A DNA stretch of 60,000 nucleotides from Bolinopsis microptera (lineage: Eukaryota > Ctenophora > Tentaculata > Lobata > Bolinopsidae): the NCBI RefSeq assembly GCF_026151205.1, contig NC_087082.1:7511908-7571907 (forward strand), written 5' to 3'. Each line of letters begins with the position of its first letter. The stretch's first letter is position 1. The translations under genes and the position numbers were made by a program. Below the pieces are notes generated by a model. The model was not told where the DNA came from, searched no databases, and saw nothing but the letters and a program-made list of their open reading frames with translations. Shown here piece by piece: positions 54,357 to 60,000 of the stretch.

Positions 54357-54656
54357 TCAGCAATAACGATTCAATAACTGTGAAGTTTTAGTCAAGGAAA
54401 CGGCAGAAAATCTTCTATTAAAACATCCTCCAAAAGCCAATACATAAGCCAAGCATAAAATGATACAATCAATCAAGCCATGTGATGCAATTGGCAGAGC
54501 ACAGTACCCTGGAAACAGAAATGGGCCATTGCTACCAAAATTAATTGAAATCTTTATATTTTCATCATGTCCCAAAACAAATATCAAGTTCTGCCAAGAA
54601 TATCGGAGCAATATAAGTGCAGTAGCAAGAATAATATAAACAATCATAAGATTCAC
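54357..54656 (-). CDS. Hypothetical membrane-protein exon
   Basis: On the minus strand an acceptor-like CTACAACAG precedes an open frame of 99 codons (first ATG at 54647). It has two hydrophobic segments, MIVYIILATALILLRYSW and ASHGLIDCIILCLAYVLAF, followed by a basic tail and a stop. This could be the last exon of a multi-pass membrane protein, but no upstream exon or family was recognised. Confidence 0.2.
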   Translation of the reverse strand: MNLMIVYIILATALILLRYSWQNLIFVLGHDENIKISINFGSNGPFLFPGYCALPIASHGLIDCIILCLAYVLAFGGCFNRRFSAVSLTKTSQLLNRYC

Positions 54657-54703
54657 CTGTTGTAGTAAGGTTGAAAGGATGAACTGAACATGAGCTCCCT
54701 TAA

Positions 54704-55257
54704 GGGGGCCGGGGGGGTCTTCATCAAAATTCTCTCGAAATTGACTTTATAGTTGTTTCTGGTAGAAGGGAGTGATATCTACCAGCTGCTTTTGGTCCCA
54801 TGGAAAAATATTGTTCCTAGCCGAAATTATCGCCGGTCTAAGATCAGCGCTTATGTGTAATTGTATTGCGCGAGCGATTTTCAATCACAAATTCTGAAAA
54901 TCGAGTCTAAAAATCTATCTTCTCCTACATTTTTTGAGCAATCACCCTGAAACTTTCAGGATATGTTCTAGGGACCATTTAGAAGAGATCATTTAAGCCA
55001 AAATTTTGAGATTCAATTTTGAAAAAAACGAGGTCCAAGATTTTCAAAATTTAATAAAAAATTTTTAAAGGCCTATCTGAAAATCGCTCGCGCAATACAA
55101 TTACACATAAGCGCTGACCTTAGACCGGCGATAATTTCGGCTAGGAACAATATTTTTCCATGGGACCAAAAGCAGCTGGTAGATATCACTCCCTTTTACC
55201 AGAAACAACTATAAAGTCAATTTCGAGAGAATTTTGATGAAGACCCCCCCAGCCCCC
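54704..55257. mobile_element. 554-bp foldback element with ~180-bp inverted repeats and G-rich ends
   Basis: The left arm starts GGGGGCCGGGGGGGTCTTCA, and the right arm is its near-perfect mirror, ending in a C7, AG, C5 run. The arms extend to GCGCGAGCGATTTTCA on each side of a ~195-bp centre. Flanks read TTAA (54700-54703) and TTGA (55258-55261), so a TTAA target duplication with one change is possible. No reading frame. Confidence 0.85.
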
Positions 55258-55261
55258 TTGA

Positions 55262-55669
55262 CTGCTTTCCCCTGACACCTCAAACGGCTATGAGGACCCT
55301 CAGAAGTAGAGAGAAGCGAAGACTTGTCCTTAGTACGATATTTTGGCTGCCGCCTACTTTATGACCTTGGTCTAGCTTGGTCCTGAGCCTCCTGTAGTCA
55401 AGAAGACAAGAAGTTCAAATTATTCTTTCTCAGTTTTCAAGACCCGATCTTGATAAAGGTGGCTTTTCTCCTTCTCTTTTCTCGCATATAGTACAGGAAG
55501 ACTGACATGAACAGCAACATTTGATGCAGCATATGGATGAGACACCCTTATGACTTGACTGCTTGATTCGAGAAAAGTTTTAAAAATTTTATTTTTCATT
55601 GTTTAATTCAATAGAAAGTTAATTTAAAGTATCTAAAAGCATTTATTGCAATAGGAAAAGAACGGCCAG
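55262..55669. other. Upstream region of the GFAT gene
   Basis: Probably holds the promoter or a 5' UTR intron: an acceptor-like TTTATTGCAATAG lies just before the ATG exon. No TATA box is evident. Confidence 0.4.
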
Positions 55670-58196
55670 ATGTGTGGAATCTTTGCCTATCTCAATTTTT
55701 GTGTCCCATGTCAAAGACAAAACGTATATGAAATCCTTTTAAGAGGATTGGAACGTCTTGAGTACCGTGGATATGACTCAGCAGGTTAGTGCCATGTAGT
55801 GCTCCCAAATCAAGCAGGTCTGTATCAATTTACTGTACAATTTACCAATAGCCTAACAGACGGTATTGTACTTGCAAGGACATTACTTTTATTTAAACAT
55901 TCAAAGTCACAAAAATTCAGCTCTTCAGTATTTAACTTGGTTAATTGCAGGGATTGCAGTTGATTACCCAGAGGAAGGTGTTCATATCGTGAGGAAGCAA
56001 GGAAAAGTTAAAATGCTCCGTGGCATAGTTTTTGGTATGTTTAAATTTTAATAACTATGAAATATAAAGATACATCAACAAATTCTGTAATTTTTTGCCT
56101 GTGATGGAGTTTATATCTAGTCTTCTTTATTCTCAACAAGGAGCTCTGATCAAACCGTCCATGATCCCAGAAGGTTTTCTCTGCTTGTGATAATCTATTA
56201 TTTCAAACTGTTGCAGATATTGAGAAGGCAGAGTACAGTTCAATAGTAAGCACCCATGTTGGTATTGCACATACAAGGTGGGCAACTCACGGTGAACCCA
56301 GCGAACGTAACTCTCACCCTCAGGTAAACACATTACAGATCAACATACTGATATTAAGCATCATGAAATTATTTAACTATATCATTTTGTAATGATCGCT
56401 TTAAAAATTTTATTGTTACTCTAATTACTGTACAGGGTATAATAAGTCAGTGTAAAAATATCTACAAATTGCAAAAATGAACCTTTGTTTAAAAATGAAC
56501 ATTATCATTACTTGATTTGATATTATATTCCTCGAATAAGTGATGATAGCAAGTCATAACAGAAAGAATTATATTAATCGGGCACTCAGTGGCTGAAAAA
56601 TAAGCCCGAACGTTTGTACACTGACTTATGTACACTACGTTATGGCCCACCCAGCACCCTGTATATTAAATACTGGTTCTCTCAGTCGTCTGGCGAAGAC
56701 AACAGCTTTATGGTGGTACACAATGGTATTATCACTAACTTCAAGGACATCAAACAGTTTCTGGTAAGCTTAAACTTTAATTTACTGTTACTTTCATTTT
56801 CACTTCTTCCGTCAATTTCCATTTTACTTATACGTTCGATTTCACCTTCACTTATAAGTGAACGTATTTATAAATACCTTAGGACTATATTTTTAGCTGT
56901 ATATTACTAAAACACTTATTAAAAATGTATTATTTTAATGCAGATTTATTCTAATTTAAGTAATTATGTAATTAGGAGAAAGAGAACTACACGTTTACAA
57001 GTGATACTGACACAGAGGTCATACCCAAGCTAACCCACTACATATACCATCACACTGAGGAGGGGGAGACACTCACCTTCCCAGAGGTGGTCGAGAGAGT
57101 CATCTCTCAACTGGTTAGTTAATTAGTTAATTAATTAGTTTTATAGAAATTTTAGGGATTGCTGATGATCAGGGGAGGGGTAGGGATTGTTTTGAATAAT
57201 TATAATATGTTGCGAATTACAGAATGGTAAAGTGATAACGGTAAGATATGTTACCTACAGAACGTACATTATCGGTAATATATTAAATACGTAACGTTTT
57301 GAAAACTTTGCAGATTTGCAGATTATCATCTGCCGATAAGGAATATATGAAATTCCTTTGAAACAGTGTAGAATTACAAAGAAATAATGTAGAATTACTT
57401 GTCAACAGCCAAGAAAATATCGTGTGTCAGTCTATAATCTAGGGTTCAAAATTTGGGGGAAAGGGGAGAGGTACGGTAAATCTGGGCTTTACTTTACACG
57501 TTTTCAAGTCTTAACGCACTGAATTCCCCCGCCCCCCCCCCCGCCCCCCTTTATTTTCCTCATACATATGTCTTTAAAGAGATTAAGCCCCTAAAATACC
57601 TAACCCCCCAGGAAGGAGCATTTGCCCTGGTGTTCAAGTCGACAGTGTTCCCAAAACAGATAGTAGCTGTGAAGCGAGGTAGCCCTCTCCTAGTTGGCAT
57701 CAAGAGTGAAAGAGATATCTCCATGGACAAAGTTAACATCAGTTACAGACAGAGACAAAGCTCTGGAGACGACAGAGCTTTTAATGAGGGGGGGCAATCT
57801 GCTGAGTACTTCTTCGCTTCTGATGCTAGGTTAAAGTTCTGCTGATTTTACTCGCTGCTTAGAATTAGTAGTATGTTTAAAATAACACCCCCCTCCCTAA
57901 AATAATACCCCTCTCCCTCAGTGCCCTGATAGAGCACACAGATAGAGTTATTTACCTAGAAGATGACGATATCACCTCTATTGTCGATGGAAGTGAGTTT
58001 TATTTTCAGTTCCTCCCTCATATCAAATTGTTAAAATTTTATTGTTGTTTATTCAAATTTCACTTGTTTTTTGCAAATACTTCTGTTCCTATTATCTCGC
58101 GGTGTTTTGTAGATTATCTGAGATAAGTGTACTGTTTCTTTCTTAATAAATAATTTATCAACTCTTTTTTAGACCTGAGACATCTTTCTCCTGCAA
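55670..58196 (+). CDS. GFPT: Glutamine:fructose-6-phosphate aminotransferase, N-terminal glutaminase part
   Basis: This enzyme makes glucosamine-6-phosphate and commits carbon to the hexosamine pathway. Exons 55670-55784, 55951-56034, 56217-56323, 56686-56763, 56976-57113, 57612-57829, 57922-57992 and 58173-58196 keep phase and encode about 278 residues. The protein starts MCGIFAYL, whose Cys2 becomes the N-terminal nucleophile after Met removal. [11 protein letters not shown], then [48 protein letters not shown] and the block through YFFASDA and [11 protein letters not shown] follow in family order. The insert region is short compared with human GFPT1. The last small exon ends in phase 1 at a GTATAAGT donor, so the two sugar-isomerase domains should lie beyond the window; if that donor is not used, a stop follows at about 58218. 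Confidence 0.92.
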
Positions 58197-58420
58197 GTAT
58201 AAGTAACTTCAAGATTTAAAGCTAATCTACGTGTTAAATCCACATCTACAGTCTACACTCATTAGAAACACGTTGTAGGAGCCACGTTTGCAGATTTGGG
58301 TGGACCTCACTGAGTAGTGTGTAGCGTATAGGACACACACCAATAACATGACTTGTAGTACAACGTGTATATATTACCGTGTAGAGGCTGGAGTCATGGT
58401 AGCGTGTGTGGGATACAGGT

Positions 58421-58445
58421 GGGGGGGGGGGGGGGGGGGCGGGGG
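58421..58445 (+). repeat. G run (19 G, C, 5 G)
   Basis: Near-pure guanine tract in the presumed GFAT intron, about 225 bases after the last donor. Confidence 0.9.
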
Positions 58446-58892
58446 TTAACTGTTTAATGTACAGTTTTATAATTACAACTTAATCAGGAGCTGCTCAATA
58501 AAACGAACATTTTATGTGAAAGAGTTAGACCACACGGTTACGGGAACATCAAAAATTAACTCAATTAACATTATGACCATTAAAAATACCGACCTTTCAA
58601 AATATTTCGGGATGACCCAAAACCCGCTAATTTTTAACCGCCATAATATTAATGACAAATAAATAATTATTACATACTGCTGTCTTATATAGTACTACTA
58701 ATAGTAATACAAATACAGTAACTAAAACTTATATTTCATATTTTGAAAAACAATTAAAGGTGCATTTTTCTAATGACTCAGCTCGTGAGTTGAAGAGATT
58801 ATACTATTACATAAAAGAGCAAGCTTTAAAAGTTACAATCTTTCCAATTACCATCTTATCGTCTATTTTAGAGAAGTATTGCTTCTATCTTA

Positions 58893-58956
58893 TAGCTTAT
58901 TAGCTAATTAGCTAATTAGCTAATTAGCTAATTAGCTAATTAGTTAATTAGCTAGC
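58893..58956. repeat. 8-bp tandem repeat AGCTAATT
   Basis: About eight copies of AGCTAATT, just downstream (3') of the minus-strand GPCR stop codon at 58989. Confidence 0.9.
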
Positions 58957-58988
58957 TGCTCAGCTATCTGATCGCTAATTTCCAGACA

Positions 58989-59903
58989 TCAAGGCGTGTG
59001 TTCAACTCTTCTTTTAAAAATGAAGAGTCTTCTTTTGGTGAATTCTTTAAAGGGGGGGTTAACAGCATAATATACAAACGGGTTTACCCAAACAGATAGA
59101 AATGCTACTGACACTGCTATTTCGCTGTATTCCAGAGGCAAATCCGTCATATAATTACCAAGAATGAGATCTAGAAAGTGCGGAATGAAGGAAATAAGAA
59201 ATATAACCGTCACAATGACAACCATCAGAAGTTTCCTTTTGTTGATCGCTGAATTTGATTTCTTCAGTGCAAATATTATCAGAGCTGAGTTAATGATGAC
59301 CAGGGTAATACAAGGAAGAGCTCCGAAGATGAAAAATAACCCAAAAATAATAATCTTCCTAGTGGACCCTATTTTGTCATTGCGATACGGCTTTCCTATT
59401 CTTGCTGCTCCTAAGTAATCTTTCATCCTCCACTCTTCGGAAATAGTTAGAAAACCATCTAGAAGTCCGTACACAGTCCAAAGTGTAAGTATAGAACTGA
59501 CCAGAACTGTAAATATTGTTACCTTGATTCTCTGGCACCGTGTGGAGGTAAGATTCCTTAGTGGGTACACGCACCTCTCCAGCTTATTCAGTGACAATAT
59601 ATTGACGAGAAATAGATTAGCAACAAAAAATGTGTACAAGTAGCTACCCAAGTAAGCGTAGAAAGTTTCTCCGAATATAAGAGTCTGGTTCAATTTGCCA
59701 TATTGAGTGAGAAGGAAGGGGAGTAGAACAAGCACACGGTTACCAATATCTGCTACTGCTAGATTCTTTATTATCCAGATAGAGAGTTTGTCTAGTTTTA
59801 TAGCGTTGTGGTTAATTGTTGCGTGCAGAACGAAAACATTTCCAAATATGCCCAGAATAAAAGAGATCTGTTCCCAAACTATCTGCAGTAGGTAGATCAT
59901 CAT
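58989..59903 (-). CDS. Rhodopsin-like GPCR, intronless (probably nested antisense in GFAT intron)
   Basis: 304 residues from an ATG at 59903, a compact class A receptor. TM1 carries ILGIFGNVFVLHA with the conserved GN. TM2 has NLAVADIG with the sodium-site Asp. TM3 ends LNILSLNKLERCVYPL-like (the DRY position reads LER). TM4 has SSILTLWTVYGLL, TM5 FFIFGALPCITLVII, TM6 VTVIFLISFIPHF and TM7 SVWVNPFVYYAVNPPFKEF with an intact NPxxY. The termini are very short and no signal peptide is seen. The ligand is unknown; peptide or orphan receptors of this compact form are common in non-bilaterians. It shares no close similarity with the GPCR at 16048, which has a long repeated N-terminus. Confidence 0.85.
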   Translation of the reverse strand: MMIYLLQIVWEQISFILGIFGNVFVLHATINHNAIKLDKLSIWIIKNLAVADIGNRVLVLLPFLLTQYGKLNQTLIFGETFYAYLGSYLYTFFVANLFLVNILSLNKLERCVYPLRNLTSTRCQRIKVTIFTVLVSSILTLWTVYGLLDGFLTISEEWRMKDYLGAARIGKPYRNDKIGSTRKIIIFGLFFIFGALPCITLVIINSALIIFALKKSNSAINKRKLLMVVIVTVIFLISFIPHFLDLILGNYMTDLPLEYSEIAVSVAFLSVWVNPFVYYAVNPPFKEFTKRRLFIFKRRVEHTP

Positions 59904-60000
59904 TACCTATCTGAGAGAAGTTTGGTCAGGATTGTGTGGGAGATACAATCATCACAAATAAACATTTATCTTCTGTCTAAGGTTAACAGAAAGAACTAGA

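Overview
The window is nuclear DNA of an animal. It contains multi-exon genes with GT-AG introns encoding metazoan-type proteins: a BIG-type ARF exchange factor, a ChaC-type gamma-glutamylcyclotransferase, glutamine:fructose-6-phosphate aminotransferase, two rhodopsin-like GPCRs and secreted papain-like proteases. These genes sit in AT-rich sequence full of transposon remnants, minisatellites and unusually many G/C homopolymer runs. The lineage cannot be fixed from the sequence alone. The repeated nesting of intronless genes inside host introns would suit a compact early-branching animal genome such as a ctenophore, but this is a weak inference.

Layout. 1-470: G-rich minisatellite. 677-26366 (+): the 3' part of an ARFGEF/BIG gene, from the middle of the Sec7 domain to the stop codon, in 20 recognisable exons; one short exon appears to be missing. 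Intron 3792-11935 holds two tandem intronless cysteine protease genes on the same strand (4442-5848 and 8613-10024; the second carries a prodomain frameshift), with a 1.5 kb poly-G-ended transposon between them and a degraded reverse transcriptase after them. Intron 14962-25948 holds an intronless GPCR on the opposite strand (16048-17610), a tRNA-type SINE, a dead transposase flanked by two copies of a 200-bp repeat, and a 400-bp poly-G-ended MITE with a perfect 8-bp target duplication.

26367-35350 is mostly repeats: short GC-rich repeat modules, a hAT-like element, a LINE endonuclease fragment and one candidate micropeptide. 35829-36869 (+) is a complete three-exon ChaC-type gene. 38200-38692 is an array of short hairpins with a common linker. 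40366-41340 is a LINE 3' fragment, 42349-42602 a 23-bp minisatellite open in all six frames, and 42886-45140 a polypurine satellite with a roughly 0.8 kb higher-order period. 48391-49690 is a LINE ORF1 joined to a 3' UTR without ORF2. 50040-53400 is a dense nest of GC-rich repeat modules and MITEs.

55670-58196 (+) is the N-terminal glutaminase half of a GFAT gene that probably runs off the window. A second intronless GPCR (58989-59903, minus strand) lies in what is probably its next intron.

No operon-like or shared pathway links the genes. The organising theme is nesting: in this window the intronless genes for secreted and membrane proteins lie inside introns of large housekeeping genes, together with DNA transposons that have G-run termini.
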